64,000 nucleotides of DNA from Candidatus Bathyarchaeota archaeon (GCA_026014585.1 JAOZIA010000024.1:1-64000), one strand, 5' to 3'; positions 1 to 8,792 are shown, counted from the stretch's first letter. A program made the numbers and translations. The notes: generated from the letters alone by a model not told the origin.

Positions 1-2
1 AT

Positions 3-92
3 GAATGGGATACAGAATCGAAATTAATCAGAGTTACCTGTTCGAGTTGTGGCTATAAAGTTACTTTGAAACCAATGCCTAAGAAACCTTAA
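3..92 (+). CDS. C-terminal end of a protein cut by the window edge, zinc-knuckle type
   Basis: An open frame enters from the left edge and stops at a TAA at 90-92. The visible 29 residues include a CSSCGYKV motif, a CxxC pair typical of one half of a zinc ribbon, followed by a short basic tail ending PMPKKP. The start lies outside the window, so length and function are unknown. It converges on the Rep-like gene, with a 4-base overlap of the 3' ends, and probably belongs to the same integrated element. Confidence 0.5.
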   Translation, partial: EWDTESKLIRVTCSSCGYKVTLKPMPKKP

Positions 93-1420
93 AAATTGTA
101 GAGTTTTTCTAAGCGGGTTTTTGCTTCTTTTTCTTCTTGGTCTTTTCTCTTTTTGAGTTCTGCATCCATTGGGATTATGTGATATTGTTTATCAGGTGGT
201 TCTACATTGGCAAGAATCCACTGCTTTTCTGAATTTTTCAAACTTAACACCGTGCACAGGCTATAGCAGTATTTGCCGTTTTCCCACCAATGCTTATCCT
301 CAATCTCCACAAATTCAAAGGTCGATTGCTTTGTCTGCACCGGTTTTACTTTCTTTTGGAAAGGATTAGGATTAAATAATTTGTGCTTAAAGACTTCTAC
401 GGGTTGTTTGGTTATAGGGTGAGGTATTGTTTTTGTGGGTGGTTTTTTTATTAATCGGCGATTTTCATAGTAGCAATCGTCCCATTTGTGGAAGCGAAAG
501 CGTTTTTGGCTTGTTCCCGCGATGGTTGGCAAGTCGCTATTTTTCATTTTTTTATCCCAAACCTCAAGAACACGCTTCCAAGGAGTAATTTTTGGGAGTT
601 CGTAGGGGTCATTTTTAGGTTGACGCATAGACCCGTAAATTTCTGCTATGTGATTGAAGGATTTTTTAAAGCCCTGATAAACCCATTGCCGACCATAACT
701 CATGCGAATAACGGGCTGTTTAGCATAGTATTGTCCGACCATGTACATTGACAGACCGCGAGCGCTTGTTATGGGCACGTCTTTGATGTTGACTCGGGGC
801 GAGTTCCATAGTTCATCCCACTGTTCTTGAAGCCACTTAAACGGGATTGGGGGTACGTTGTGGGCTTTTCTGAAAATAACGTGCAGTACCCCGCCACCCT
901 CGGCAGTTTTCACCTTGAAATAGCGGAATTTGAATTTGAACATGGCAAAATCAAGCGGATATTTAACGGCTAATTTGTCTCCGTGTAGCTCATAGCCGTA
1001 TATGACGGTGCCTTTTTTGTTGCGGTAGAACTCTTTGGCAGAGTAGTTTTTTCTGCAAAATTGCATGTACATTCTTTTTTGTAGGAAGCGTTCTATGCGC
1101 TTTCTTAGCACAATAAAGGCGTTATTGAGCATTTTAACTTTAGCAAAGCGGTTTTTGCGATTTGTTTTGTCGTAGCGGGTTGTTAGGGTCATAAAGGTTA
1201 GGCGTTCTTTTCGTGATGATGCCAGCTTCATACCACTGTGTAGGCGCATGTAGTGGCGTTTTTGTTTTTTAGTAAATCTGCCCTTCCGATAGTATTCTCC
1301 CGTGTCAACACAAAATAGTCTGCCGTTTGGAGCTACTATGTAGCGTTGATTATCGGGCATAAGGAAGGTTTCGGGTAATCCGACAGGTGCAGAATGGGTA
1401 CTTTCCCACTTAATTGTCAA
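89..1420 (-). CDS. Rolling-circle replication initiator-like protein (HUH Rep)
   Basis: A 443-residue basic protein resembling the rolling-circle Rep proteins of archaeal plasmids and viruses, which nick one DNA strand through a tyrosine. Visible motifs fit this family: FMTLTTRYD near residue 75 (motif I), VLHVIFRK near 178 (degenerate HUH metal motif), and MYMVGQYYAKQ near 227 with candidate catalytic tyrosines, followed by the RMSYGRQWVYQGF block. Only one histidine remains in the metal motif, so the nuclease may be diverged or inactive. The start is TTG; an in-frame stop lies two codons upstream, so no earlier start is possible. The gene sits just left of a tRNA 3'-end fragment, which suggests the edge of an integrated element. 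Family assignment is by remembered pattern, not by search. Confidence 0.6.
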   Translation of the reverse strand: MTIKWESTHSAPVGLPETFLMPDNQRYIVAPNGRLFCVDTGEYYRKGRFTKKQKRHYMRLHSGMKLASSRKERLTFMTLTTRYDKTNRKNRFAKVKMLNNAFIVLRKRIERFLQKRMYMQFCRKNYSAKEFYRNKKGTVIYGYELHGDKLAVKYPLDFAMFKFKFRYFKVKTAEGGGVLHVIFRKAHNVPPIPFKWLQEQWDELWNSPRVNIKDVPITSARGLSMYMVGQYYAKQPVIRMSYGRQWVYQGFKKSFNHIAEIYGSMRQPKNDPYELPKITPWKRVLEVWDKKMKNSDLPTIAGTSQKRFRFHKWDDCYYENRRLIKKPPTKTIPHPITKQPVEVFKHKLFNPNPFQKKVKPVQTKQSTFEFVEIEDKHWWENGKYCYSLCTVLSLKNSEKQWILANVEPPDKQYHIIPMDAELKKRKDQEEKEAKTRLEKLYNF

Positions 1421-1490
1421 TTTTTAGGCTAAAGAACGCTACTTTAAAGGAAAAAGGGAAGCTAATCGGTGAAGTAGTCACTTGTTTGAA

Positions 1491-1514
1491 GTTCAAACCC
1501 TGCTCTTGGCACCA
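1491..1514 (+). other. tRNA 3'-end fragment, probable attachment site (attR)
   Basis: This 24-base stretch reads as T-loop (GTTCAAACC), T-stem 3' half (CTGC), acceptor 3' half (TCTTGGC), discriminator A and CCA of a tRNA. The sequence to its left does not pair to form a T-stem and there is no anticodon arm, so it is not an intact gene. Such fragments are left when an element integrates into the 3' end of a tRNA gene. Its plus orientation predicts the intact tRNA, beginning about GCCAAGA, to the left outside the window. The rest of the roughly 315-base gap (1421-1734) shows only an AT-rich promoter-like stretch (TTATAAA at 1688-1694) before the next gene. Confidence 0.55.
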
Positions 1515-1734
1515 CACCATACTTTTGGCATAAGCTTAAGACAGGTTTCTTTTCTATTTTTAAGAATGTTATTTTCTATTGTGATGCAATAGTAGAGCAG
1601 ACTGAAATTGGAGTCAGAGTCAGATTAATTGAACCTATGTGCAATTTTTTCGGCATTTTTGAAACCAAAAGACGTAACATACCCTAATTATAAACAAATA
1701 AATACTGTAAACGCTATAGAGCAATAGATAAGAG

Positions 1735-2505
1735 ATGAGGGTTGGATTATTTGGCTTTGGCAGAGCAGGTAAAGCAGTTGCAACTGTTCTGCTGCAAAGT
1801 GAAGAAGTGTATCTTTGCTGGGTTATAAGAAAATCAAAAGGTCTACAGCATCGTTCAGTTTCAGAATTCCTAGGCATTAAAAAAGATGAAATGCTACAAT
1901 GTGATGGACAAGGATTAATTTTTCCTAAAGACGAATGGACGCCCCAGCGGCTATTTGATGTACATCCCGTGGATGTTATAATCGATTTCTCCTCTTCAAA
2001 CGCTATCTTAGCTTACGGTGAGGAAGCCGCTAAAAGAGGCATAGCCATCGTCACAGCAATATCGGCGTATCCCCCTGAAACCATTGCGTATCTAAAAAAA
2101 TTGGCGTGTCAAACAAAAATCCTTTGGTCACCCAACATAACCATAGGCATCAACTTTTTGATGCTGGCAGGTAAAATCCTCAAAAACATTGCACCCTACA
2201 CTGACATTGAGCTTATTGAAGAGCATTTCAAAAACAAAAAAGAGGTTTCAGGAACCGCCATAAAAATTTCAGAAACCCTTGCTTTGCCACCTGCTGACAT
2301 CAAATCCGTAAGGGTAGGAGGAGTTGTGGGTCGCCACGAAATCATCTTTGGTTTTCCCTTCCAGACTGTGCGTTTAATTCATGAATCTATCCAGCGAGAA
2401 GCATTTGGTAACGGTGCATTGTTTGCTGCTAAGAATCTTGTCGATAAAAAGAAGGGTTTGTACTCCATGGAGAATCTGCTTATACCCTATTTCAACTTGG
2501 AATAG
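1735..2505 (+). CDS. dapB: 4-hydroxy-tetrahydrodipicolinate reductase family protein (DapB-like)
   Basis: A 256-residue NAD(P)H-dependent reductase of the DapB fold, which in lysine/diaminopimelate synthesis reduces the cyclic aspartate-semialdehyde/pyruvate adduct. The N-terminus has the Rossmann motif GFGRAG at residues 7-12. IIDFSSS matches the DapB nucleotide-loop region. IEEHFKNKKEVSGTA, around residues 162-176, matches the catalytic histidine, lysine and substrate-binding SGTA signature, and VGGVVGRHEIIFG matches the second conserved block. The gene stands alone, with no dapA or lysine gene beside it, so the exact substrate is inferred from family only. A TATA-like TTATAAA at 1688-1694 precedes the ATG by a short leader. 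Confidence 0.72.
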   Translation: MRVGLFGFGRAGKAVATVLLQSEEVYLCWVIRKSKGLQHRSVSEFLGIKKDEMLQCDGQGLIFPKDEWTPQRLFDVHPVDVIIDFSSSNAILAYGEEAAKRGIAIVTAISAYPPETIAYLKKLACQTKILWSPNITIGINFLMLAGKILKNIAPYTDIELIEEHFKNKKEVSGTAIKISETLALPPADIKSVRVGGVVGRHEIIFGFPFQTVRLIHESIQREAFGNGALFAAKNLVDKKKGLYSMENLLIPYFNLE

Positions 2506-2633
2506 CCTCTTTTTTTCACCCTGACACTTTCTTGAATTATCGGCTGATTTGGATAGAAAAATATTTAACAATATGCTGTTTTCTAGCCTTGTTCTCAAAT
2601 AATTCACTTCCAAGTGGGGGAGGACATGTTAGT

Positions 2634-3767
2634 ATGATTGATAATCCAGACCGAGCAGTTATTCGTGGACTTAAAGATGTTGCCGCAGCAGAAACACGCA
2701 TTAGTTACGTGGATTTCAACGGTGCACTTTACTATTTAGGCTACAACATTGATGATCTTGTTGGGAAAGTAACTTACGCAGAAGTGGCCTACTTGCTTTT
2801 GCACAAGGAACTACCCAACCGCCAAGAATTAAACAATTTCACAACTGAACTCGTTTCAAACATGATTCTCCCAAGCGCCGTTGTTGACAGTATAAAAGCC
2901 AGCCCAAAAAACTGTCACCCAATGGATATTTTACGTACTGAAGTTTCACATCTTGGCGAATTTGACTCTGACGGACAAAACCTCTCTGACACAGTCAACA
3001 TGAAACGTGCAATGCGCCTAATCGCTCAAGTACCGGTTATAGTTGCCACAATTTACAGAAGCCGCCAAGGGCTTGAAACTCCTGAACCTGAAAAAGAGTT
3101 CAGCTTCACCAAAAACTATCTCTACCTCATCAGAGGCGAAGTCCCCGAAGAAAGCGAAACCAACGTTCTACACCGTTACATGACCCTACACATTGACCAC
3201 GGCTTTAACGCTTCAACTTTTGCAGCTCGAGTAACCGCCAGCACAAACTCAGACATGTACTCTGCAGTAACCTCAGCTATTGGAACACTAAAAGGACCAA
3301 TTCATGGAGGAGCAAGCGAGAAAGTCATGGAAATGCTAGATGATGTTAACCTCCAAGAAGAAGTAGACGAATATATTAGCGGCTTGTTGGCTGACCAGAA
3401 AAAGATTATGGGTTTTGGTCACCGAATATATCGTGCTCAAGACCCAAGAACCAAGCATTTACGGGGCATGGTTGAAGACCTATGTCATCGTCAACGCACA
3501 CTGGGCTTGTATAATAAATGTGTACAAATCGAAAACATAGTATATAACCGCAAAAAAATCTATCCCAACGTAGACTTCTATGCAGCCGTAACCATGGACG
3601 CGTTGGGAGTATCTAAAGAGTTCTTCACACCTTTTTTTGCTTCCAGCAGAATTACTGGCTGGGTATCTCACATTATTGAGCAATATGAGGATGCGGTTCT
3701 GCTACGTCCAGATGCCAAGTATGCGGGTCAATTTAACCGAGAATTTATCCCAATCGAAAACCGCTAA
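2634..3767 (+). CDS. gltA: Citrate synthase
   Basis: Citrate synthase condenses acetyl-CoA with oxaloacetate. The protein has 377 residues, the usual size for archaeal and Gram-positive type enzymes. Active-site blocks are visible: DHGFNASTFAARV, GPIHGGASEKV (catalytic histidine), GFGHRIYRAQDPR (second histidine and substrate arginine) and the DALGVSKEFFTPFFASSR region. The frame stays open 102 bases further upstream, but the start chosen is the ATG at 2634. It follows a strong GGGGGAGG ribosome-binding site at about 2616-2622, and the upstream extension shows no family similarity. T-rich runs at 3773-3830 probably end the transcript. Confidence 0.93.
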   Translation: MIDNPDRAVIRGLKDVAAAETRISYVDFNGALYYLGYNIDDLVGKVTYAEVAYLLLHKELPNRQELNNFTTELVSNMILPSAVVDSIKASPKNCHPMDILRTEVSHLGEFDSDGQNLSDTVNMKRAMRLIAQVPVIVATIYRSRQGLETPEPEKEFSFTKNYLYLIRGEVPEESETNVLHRYMTLHIDHGFNASTFAARVTASTNSDMYSAVTSAIGTLKGPIHGGASEKVMEMLDDVNLQEEVDEYISGLLADQKKIMGFGHRIYRAQDPRTKHLRGMVEDLCHRQRTLGLYNKCVQIENIVYNRKKIYPNVDFYAAVTMDALGVSKEFFTPFFASSRITGWVSHIIEQYEDAVLLRPDAKYAGQFNREFIPIENR

Positions 3768-3915
3768 ACCCAATTTTTTATGCTAAAATAATTTTTTCCT
3801 TTTCATGCAAAATTTTTTGTTTCCCCTTTTTATTCGAAAAACATATCTACCCACCTATACTTCTAGAAAATAGACACTCTTGGCATTGTTAATTTGTTTA
3901 AGAGGCGAGTGAGGA

Positions 3916-5091
3916 TTGACAAAAAAAATTGTGATCCTGATTGTAATTGCACTGTGCATAGTTTTGTTATCATCCTTTGTGCTGGCCAGCTATCTTGCAC
4001 CGAACCCGAAAAAGACTCTTAAAACAGACTTCAATGTCGGCGTCATGTACTGCGGAGATACCATTGAAGGCGCCAAACTTATGATAGACAGAGTGAAAGG
4101 CTACATGAACCTGTTTTTACAGAGCAATTCGCAGGTTGCTTTCAATGAAACGGCGCTGACGGAGGTTTGTGATTACGCAACAGATGCAGGGTTAAACTTC
4201 ATTGTTAACTTGGGCACGGCAACATATTTGACAAACACTTCTACTTTGCCTAAATGGACTTGGCAGTATGACTGGTTGGATATGGCTAAGGAACGCTGGG
4301 GTACCAAGTTTTTAGGTGTTTACTATTATGATGAGCCAGGCGGCATTCACACCGACGCAGGATGGGTTGAAAACGCGTCCAGCAGTGACATTTTGGATTA
4401 TCATACAACCTCCGAGTTTTACCGTTGGGTAATAATGAATGACGCGGGAATTCAGGCATTGCATGCACGCAACATCACCGTTTTTACTTCGGATTACGCT
4501 CTTTACTGGTTTGATTATCAGGCAGGCTACGACGTAATTCTGGGAGAGTTTGGCGCGAATTGCAGTTGTGCGCAGACAACCGCGATGGTACGGGGAGCAG
4601 CAGACATGCAAGGCAAAGATTGGGGTATCACGATAACTTGGAATTATGATAACCCACCATATCTTGAAGGCGCCGAGGAAATGTACAGTCACCTACTAAC
4701 CGCTTACGAAACAGGTGCAAAATATGCGTTAATCTTTGATTATCCAACATACCCTGAGGATAACCCTTATGGAGTTTTAACTGATGAACACTTTAATGCG
4801 TTGGAGCGGTTCTGGAATGACATCACGGATATGTCATCTGAATCATTTGGGGTAATCAAAGCTGATGTAGCTCTTGTTTTGCCAACTGATTATGGTTGGG
4901 GTATGAGGCACCCACATGATAAAATATGGGGTGCGTGGGGTCCAGATGAGCTGTCTCCTGTCATTTGGGACATTTCGCGGGTGTTACTTGCGCATTATGG
5001 TTACAGCTTGGACATAATTTATGATGACAGCGCGTACCCCATAGGTAACCAGTACCAGCAGGTTTACTATTGGAACCAGACCTATCCCTGA
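3916..5091 (+). CDS. Secreted or membrane-anchored protein, possible glycosidase-like barrel
   Basis: A 391-residue exported protein of unknown function. It starts at TTG after a GAGGCGAGTGAGG Shine-Dalgarno region. Residues about 4-25 form an uncleaved signal anchor or signal peptide. The rest is rich in aromatic and acidic residues, with FLGVYYYDEPGG near residue 133 and repeated N-x-S/T sequons (possible N-glycosylation). The alternation of strands and helices with the DEPGG motif resembles the TIM-barrel glycoside-hydrolase-like proteins of archaea, but I cannot assign a family. There is no C-terminal anchor, and the ending YYWNQTYP is abrupt, so a C-terminal truncation is possible. Confidence 0.6.
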   Translation: MTKKIVILIVIALCIVLLSSFVLASYLAPNPKKTLKTDFNVGVMYCGDTIEGAKLMIDRVKGYMNLFLQSNSQVAFNETALTEVCDYATDAGLNFIVNLGTATYLTNTSTLPKWTWQYDWLDMAKERWGTKFLGVYYYDEPGGIHTDAGWVENASSSDILDYHTTSEFYRWVIMNDAGIQALHARNITVFTSDYALYWFDYQAGYDVILGEFGANCSCAQTTAMVRGAADMQGKDWGITITWNYDNPPYLEGAEEMYSHLLTAYETGAKYALIFDYPTYPEDNPYGVLTDEHFNALERFWNDITDMSSESFGVIKADVALVLPTDYGWGMRHPHDKIWGAWGPDELSPVIWDISRVLLAHYGYSLDIIYDDSAYPIGNQYQQVYYWNQTYP

Positions 5092-5151
5092 TGAATGCTG
5101 GAAACTATATTAGCTAAAACAGTTTTTTCTTAGGGTATGGAGAGCTAAAAG

Positions 5152-5706
5152 ATGGAACTTCAAGAATGCATTACAAAAAGAAGAAGCATAAGAGCCTTCA
5201 CCGAAGAAGCTGTGCCAAAAGAGCTAATTGATACAGTTTTGGAAGCGGGCATTTGGGCTCCTACAGGCATGCACCGTGAACCTTGGCGGTTTGTAGTTAT
5301 CGAAAACAAGAAATTAATCAAGTACGTTTCCGATGAAACAAAACAACTTGTCCAAAAATACATGCCACCCTTAGCCACGCAGTTCTCCACAGACCTTGAC
5401 GTAGTGTGCTACAACGCGCCAGTCCTCATAATGATTTGCACAGAAAAAGACCCCCAATGGAAAGACGTAAACCTTCTCGACTGTGTTTTAGCATCACAAA
5501 ACATGTTCCTAAAAGCGCATGAACTGGGCTTAGGAACCTGCTACATGGGCTTTGTAAACCTAATCAACAGCAAACCCGAAATCCTACGCAAACTTGGGAT
5601 TTCAGAAAACTATGACATGATGGTGCCGTTTGTGCTGGGTTATCCTAAGAATCCTTTGGGCACAGGAAAAAGAAAAAAGCCTGTAATTTTAAACTGGGAA
5701 AAATAA
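5152..5706 (+). CDS. Nitroreductase family FMN protein
   Basis: A 184-residue member of the nitroreductase (NfsB/Nox-like) fold, flavoproteins that use NAD(P)H to reduce nitro, quinone or other small substrates. The N-terminal KRRSIRAFTEEAVP is the family's FMN-phosphate-binding signature, followed by APTGMHREPWRFVVI. LGLGTCYMGF near residue 124 and PFVLGYPK near 162 match the second FMN block. The length is typical. It is a single gene, with the oppositely oriented TFS gene just downstream. The substrate cannot be told from sequence. Confidence 0.85.
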   Translation: MELQECITKRRSIRAFTEEAVPKELIDTVLEAGIWAPTGMHREPWRFVVIENKKLIKYVSDETKQLVQKYMPPLATQFSTDLDVVCYNAPVLIMICTEKDPQWKDVNLLDCVLASQNMFLKAHELGLGTCYMGFVNLINSKPEILRKLGISENYDMMVPFVLGYPKNPLGTGKRKKPVILNWEK

Positions 5707-5717
5707 ACGCCATTTTT

Positions 5718-6059
5718 TTAGGCGTATTCCCTAAAAGTGTGACCACACTTGGTGCAACGCATAAACTGCGTGGATGCTTCATCTCCTCCGCGGGTTTGCA
5801 CTTGCCACACGTAGACTTCGTTGTTTCCGCATTTTTCGCATTTCATTTTGATTGTTTGCATGGTGCTGATTTTCTGGTCTTCTTCTGTAATGACTGTGAG
5901 GGTTTCTTGCACTTTAGGCTGGAAAACCTTTGTTACTTTTAGTTCATCCTTTTTGTCTGCAGCCTGTTTGATGTAGCCGCACTTATAGCAGGACAAAACT
6001 GTGCCATCTCGGGTTCTTTTGGGCGAAAGAAAACAACCGCAGGTTGGACAAAATTCCAT
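5718..6059 (-). CDS. tfs: Transcription factor S (TFIIS-like, RPB9/M family)
   Basis: A 113-residue archaeal transcript-cleavage factor that rescues backtracked RNA polymerase. Two zinc ribbons are visible: the N-terminal CPTCGCF...CYKCGY, as in RNA polymerase subunit M/RPB9, and the C-terminal CEKCGNNEVYVW...CTKCGHTF. Between the last cysteine pairs lies TRGGDEAST, containing the acidic DE pair that inserts into the polymerase active site to stimulate cleavage, so this is an active TFS rather than an inhibitory paralogue. The length and ending FREYA are typical. It is monocistronic and divergent from the methyltransferase gene. Confidence 0.93.
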   Translation of the reverse strand: MEFCPTCGCFLSPKRTRDGTVLSCYKCGYIKQAADKKDELKVTKVFQPKVQETLTVITEEDQKISTMQTIKMKCEKCGNNEVYVWQVQTRGGDEASTQFMRCTKCGHTFREYA

Positions 6060-6211
6060 TCTAAAACCTCTGTACTATTGAATAACCCAAAGGTAATATC
6101 AGCATTCGATATAAGGATTTTTTTGCAGAAAAACAATGAATCAGGCAATCATGAAAGAACTGGTTTATAGAACATGAAAGTAAATATGCAAGCCTGTTTT
6201 AGGGCTTAGAG

Positions 6212-6859
6212 ATGACAATAATGAGCACCCCCAATGAATGGCAAACTGTACAACACGCCCTGTCCTACCTGTCAAGAGCCGATAAGCTCCCTCACCGAAC
6301 AGAAGGCGAAGCAGTACTACTTCAACAAATCCCAACAGGTGCTAAGCGGATTCTGGATTTAGGCACAGGTGATGGGCGACTCCTTGCTCTGGTGAAAACT
6401 GCGTGTCCAACTGTTGAAGGGGTAGCGCTTGATTTTTCTGAACCCATGTTAACCGAGGCAAAGAAAAGATTTGCTCAGGACACGAAAATCACATACTTCA
6501 ATCATGATATGTCCAATCCCCTTCCAAGCGGGAAACTTGGCTGCTTTGACATGGTGGTTTCCAGCCTTGCAATTCACCATTTAACACACCAAAGAAAAAA
6601 GCAGCTTTATCAGGAAATATTCGACCTGCTGAACCCCAAAGGAACCTTCTGCAATCTAGAACATGTATCCTCACCAACACAAAACATTCATTTACAGTTC
6701 CTGCAAGCCATAGCCATTAAACCTGAAGATGAAGACCCCTCAAACAAACTGCTGGACATGCAAACACAACTTGAATGGCTAAAGCAAATAGGATTTGAAG
6801 ATGTGGATTGCCACTGGAAATGGATGGAAGTAGCTCTGCTTTGCGGCGTTAAACCCTAA
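6212..6859 (+). CDS. Class I SAM-dependent methyltransferase
   Basis: A 215-residue Rossmann-fold methyltransferase. Motif I is ILDLGTGDGRL near residue 46, the acidic loop after strand 2 is ALDFSEPML, and SSLAIHHLTHQRKKQLYQEI matches the post-motif region of the UbiE/methyltransferase 11/25 group, usually small-molecule methyltransferases. The MTIM start is used, though a start at the second ATG (6221) is equally possible. The 3' end overlaps the convergent thioredoxin gene by four bases. The substrate is unknown. Confidence 0.85.
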   Translation: MTIMSTPNEWQTVQHALSYLSRADKLPHRTEGEAVLLQQIPTGAKRILDLGTGDGRLLALVKTACPTVEGVALDFSEPMLTEAKKRFAQDTKITYFNHDMSNPLPSGKLGCFDMVVSSLAIHHLTHQRKKQLYQEIFDLLNPKGTFCNLEHVSSPTQNIHLQFLQAIAIKPEDEDPSNKLLDMQTQLEWLKQIGFEDVDCHWKWMEVALLCGVKP

Positions 6860-7197
6860 GAGTTTTGGATTTTTTGCAGCCAGTTCCTACAGCGTTGCTC
6901 GGTTAAGCCTGTGCCTGACTCCGCGTCGAGTCGTTTGCTGATTTTTCCGTTTTCAAAGTAAATCAGGGTTGGCACGGCTTCAACATTGTAGGTCACCCAC
7001 ATAGGATTATCGAAATCGTCAATGTTAACGTGGATTATGTGCTCAAAGCCGTAGTCGTTAAGGGTTTTGTCTGTGGTTGCAAGAAAGTTTCTGCAGTAGT
7101 GGCACCATGAAGCGTAGAAAAGCGCCAGAACCTTTGGATTTTCCTTTAATTGTTCATCCAATTGTTTCTGAGAATCTATCTGAATCAAAATTTTCAC
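6856..7197 (-). CDS. Thioredoxin-like protein with CHYC active site
   Basis: A thioredoxin-fold protein of 113 residues from the chosen GTG start. The active site FYASWCHYCRNF carries a CHYC dithiol instead of the classic CGPC, and the cis-proline loop is VEAVPTLIYFENG. The open frame continues to 7299, but those 34 extra residues are hydrophobic and low in thioredoxin similarity. Starting at the GTG gives the usual family beginning (VKILIQIDS...). It probably acts as a cytoplasmic thiol-disulfide oxidoreductase. No thioredoxin reductase is nearby. Confidence 0.82.
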   Translation of the reverse strand: MKILIQIDSQKQLDEQLKENPKVLALFYASWCHYCRNFLATTDKTLNDYGFEHIIHVNIDDFDNPMWVTYNVEAVPTLIYFENGKISKRLDAESGTGLTEQRCRNWLQKIQNS

Positions 7198-7326
7198 CTT
7201 AAAATACCCAATTGCGTTCTTCTTAAACTTAGTGTTCCGCAACAGTTCCCTAAAGAAGAAGGGGGATATTGGAAAATGTTGATAAACAAGCAAAACCAAA
7301 TATGTGGCAAATTCGGTTGAGGAAAA

Positions 7327-7659
7327 ATGGATAAGGCAGACAAAACCGTCATATTTGCCGTAGTTATACTGGTTTCAATTTGCGGCGCCATTATTATTTC
7401 AGGGTTACACTCAACCGTTGCCCCTTCAGATTACGTTTTGAAAGGTAACTTTACTGTTGCGTCCACTGAAAAGTACTCTGGCGGAACAACATACGTTGTT
7501 GTTTGGCATGGCGCAAACGCAACCTGTCAAGTGAACACTAACTTCTCATATACCTATCAGGAATTTCAAGTGTTTGAGGGCAAAAACTTTACAATACCTG
7601 TGACTGAGCCAATGCACCTCTACGAAAACTTTACTAAACTGTTAACGCTTTACCCATAG
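7327..7659 (+). CDS. Small membrane-anchored extracellular protein
   Basis: A 110-residue protein with one N-terminal hydrophobic helix (about residues 8-28, VIFAVVILVSICGAIII) and a short beta-rich outer domain carrying several N-x-S/T sequons (NFT, NAT, NFS). This is the topology of a signal-anchored surface protein. No family is recognised. It is followed after 11 bases by a gene of the same architecture, so the two are probably co-transcribed. Confidence 0.6.
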   Translation: MDKADKTVIFAVVILVSICGAIIISGLHSTVAPSDYVLKGNFTVASTEKYSGGTTYVVVWHGANATCQVNTNFSYTYQEFQVFEGKNFTIPVTEPMHLYENFTKLLTLYP

Positions 7660-7670
7660 AAGAGATAATT

Positions 7671-7988
7671 ATGCGAGAGCGGCACTACCTAGTTTTTACA
7701 ATGATTTTTATGGTTATAACTTTGGGCGCAGTCTTATTCCTTAGTCTCAATGATTTAAACACTAAAGTCTATACCCGTCACGTTACCATCGAATCCAAAT
7801 TCATGGAGAACGGCAATTACATGGTAAACTGTACAGACACAACCTTTGAAATACAAAACAGCAACGCAACCATCAACGAAAACCTGTATAATTCAATAAT
7901 AGAAAACAAAACCTACACACTAAAACTCTCCTTTGACATCAAAAACAACATCTGGAACATACTAGAAGCAACACCAGCCACACCCTAA
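7671..7988 (+). CDS. Small membrane-anchored extracellular protein, second of a pair
   Basis: A 105-residue protein with an N-terminal transmembrane helix (about residues 7-27) and an outer domain of about 75 residues with many asparagines and sequons (NCT, NAT, NKT). It resembles the preceding gene in plan and size, although direct sequence identity is low, and follows it closely. Function is unknown. It ends before a short AT-rich gap and the Pelota-like gene. Confidence 0.58.
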   Translation: MRERHYLVFTMIFMVITLGAVLFLSLNDLNTKVYTRHVTIESKFMENGNYMVNCTDTTFEIQNSNATINENLYNSIIENKTYTLKLSFDIKNNIWNILEATPATP

Positions 7989-8069
7989 CCATCTTTTAAG
8001 CAAACCAATTGTGGACAATTGCAGGTTTCCAAAGTAACAATCTAATACTTTAACACTGAATAAGTAGCA

Positions 8070-8792
8070 GTGAAGAACTTGGGTAAACCCTACAGACGCG
8101 GCTATGCAGTTGCAGTACTGCTGGGCATAGAACAAAACAGTGCAGCCACATGGAAAATTTTCAGCAACGTCGCCAAACCAGACAAAATCATCACCCTAAC
8201 TGGCGAGCGCAAAGACCAAAAAGCACTCTACAACTTCCACGAAACTCTAATCAACGCACTACGCCCCAGCATCAAAGAAGGCACAAAAAGCATCGTAATC
8301 GCGGCGCCATCCAAAACCAGTTTTGCTCAAGACTTTCTTGGTCATGCCCGTTCGCATCATTCATGGCTATTCTCTGGAGAAGGCAAAGCAACGTTTTCTC
8401 AAATTACTGGTTCAGCTGTTACGCCGCCTCAGGTAGCAGCAATAACCCGAACAGCCCAGTTCAAAGAATTAATTGAGCAAACCACAATAACAGAAACCGA
8501 AAACCTGCAAAGCATAATAGAAAGGCGGTTGGGTACAATGGACAATTACGTCCTGTTCTCGCTACAAGAAGCAGAAAACGCCATATTCAACCCGCAAACC
8601 GTAGGCAAACCCAGCCCCGAGTACCTGCTGCTCACCAACAATTACCTTAAGGGCAGTCGCCAAAAAAACCGTGTGCACAGGCTCATGCAAATAGCCCAAA
8701 ACAAGCAGATTAAAACTCGCGTCGTCAATGAAGACTCAGCCGCAGGTGCCCGCATAAATCAGCTCGGCGGCATCATTTGCCTTTTAAAGTAA
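8070..8792 (+). CDS. Pelota/eRF1-like protein without the N-terminal Sm-like domain
   Basis: A 240-residue protein resembling domains 2 and 3 of Pelota and eRF1. The central part (KSIVIAAPSKTSFAQDFL, about residues 75-92) parallels the SPIVIVGVGYVKTDFASYL stretch of the true Pelota encoded at 11776-12858. The C-terminus (VVNEDSAAGARINQLGGI) parallels Pelota's VVSSEHEAGVKLLGLGGL. Residues 1-70 are too short to be the Pelota Sm-fold domain. Related bacterial/archaeal eRF1-like families and Vms1-type proteins act on stalled ribosomes or nascent-chain tRNA; which of these applies is unknown. It starts at GTG, and its last bases overlap the convergent HisA-like gene. Confidence 0.62.
   Translation: MKNLGKPYRRGYAVAVLLGIEQNSAATWKIFSNVAKPDKIITLTGERKDQKALYNFHETLINALRPSIKEGTKSIVIAAPSKTSFAQDFLGHARSHHSWLFSGEGKATFSQITGSAVTPPQVAAITRTAQFKELIEQTTITETENLQSIIERRLGTMDNYVLFSLQEAENAIFNPQTVGKPSPEYLLLTNNYLKGSRQKNRVHRLMQIAQNKQIKTRVVNEDSAAGARINQLGGIICLLK

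Noticed and set aside
1441-1514. A complete tRNA gene at this site, perhaps with an intron
   Set aside because: No 5' acceptor half (GCCAAGA), D-arm or anticodon arm can be found upstream, and the T-stem 5' half does not pair.
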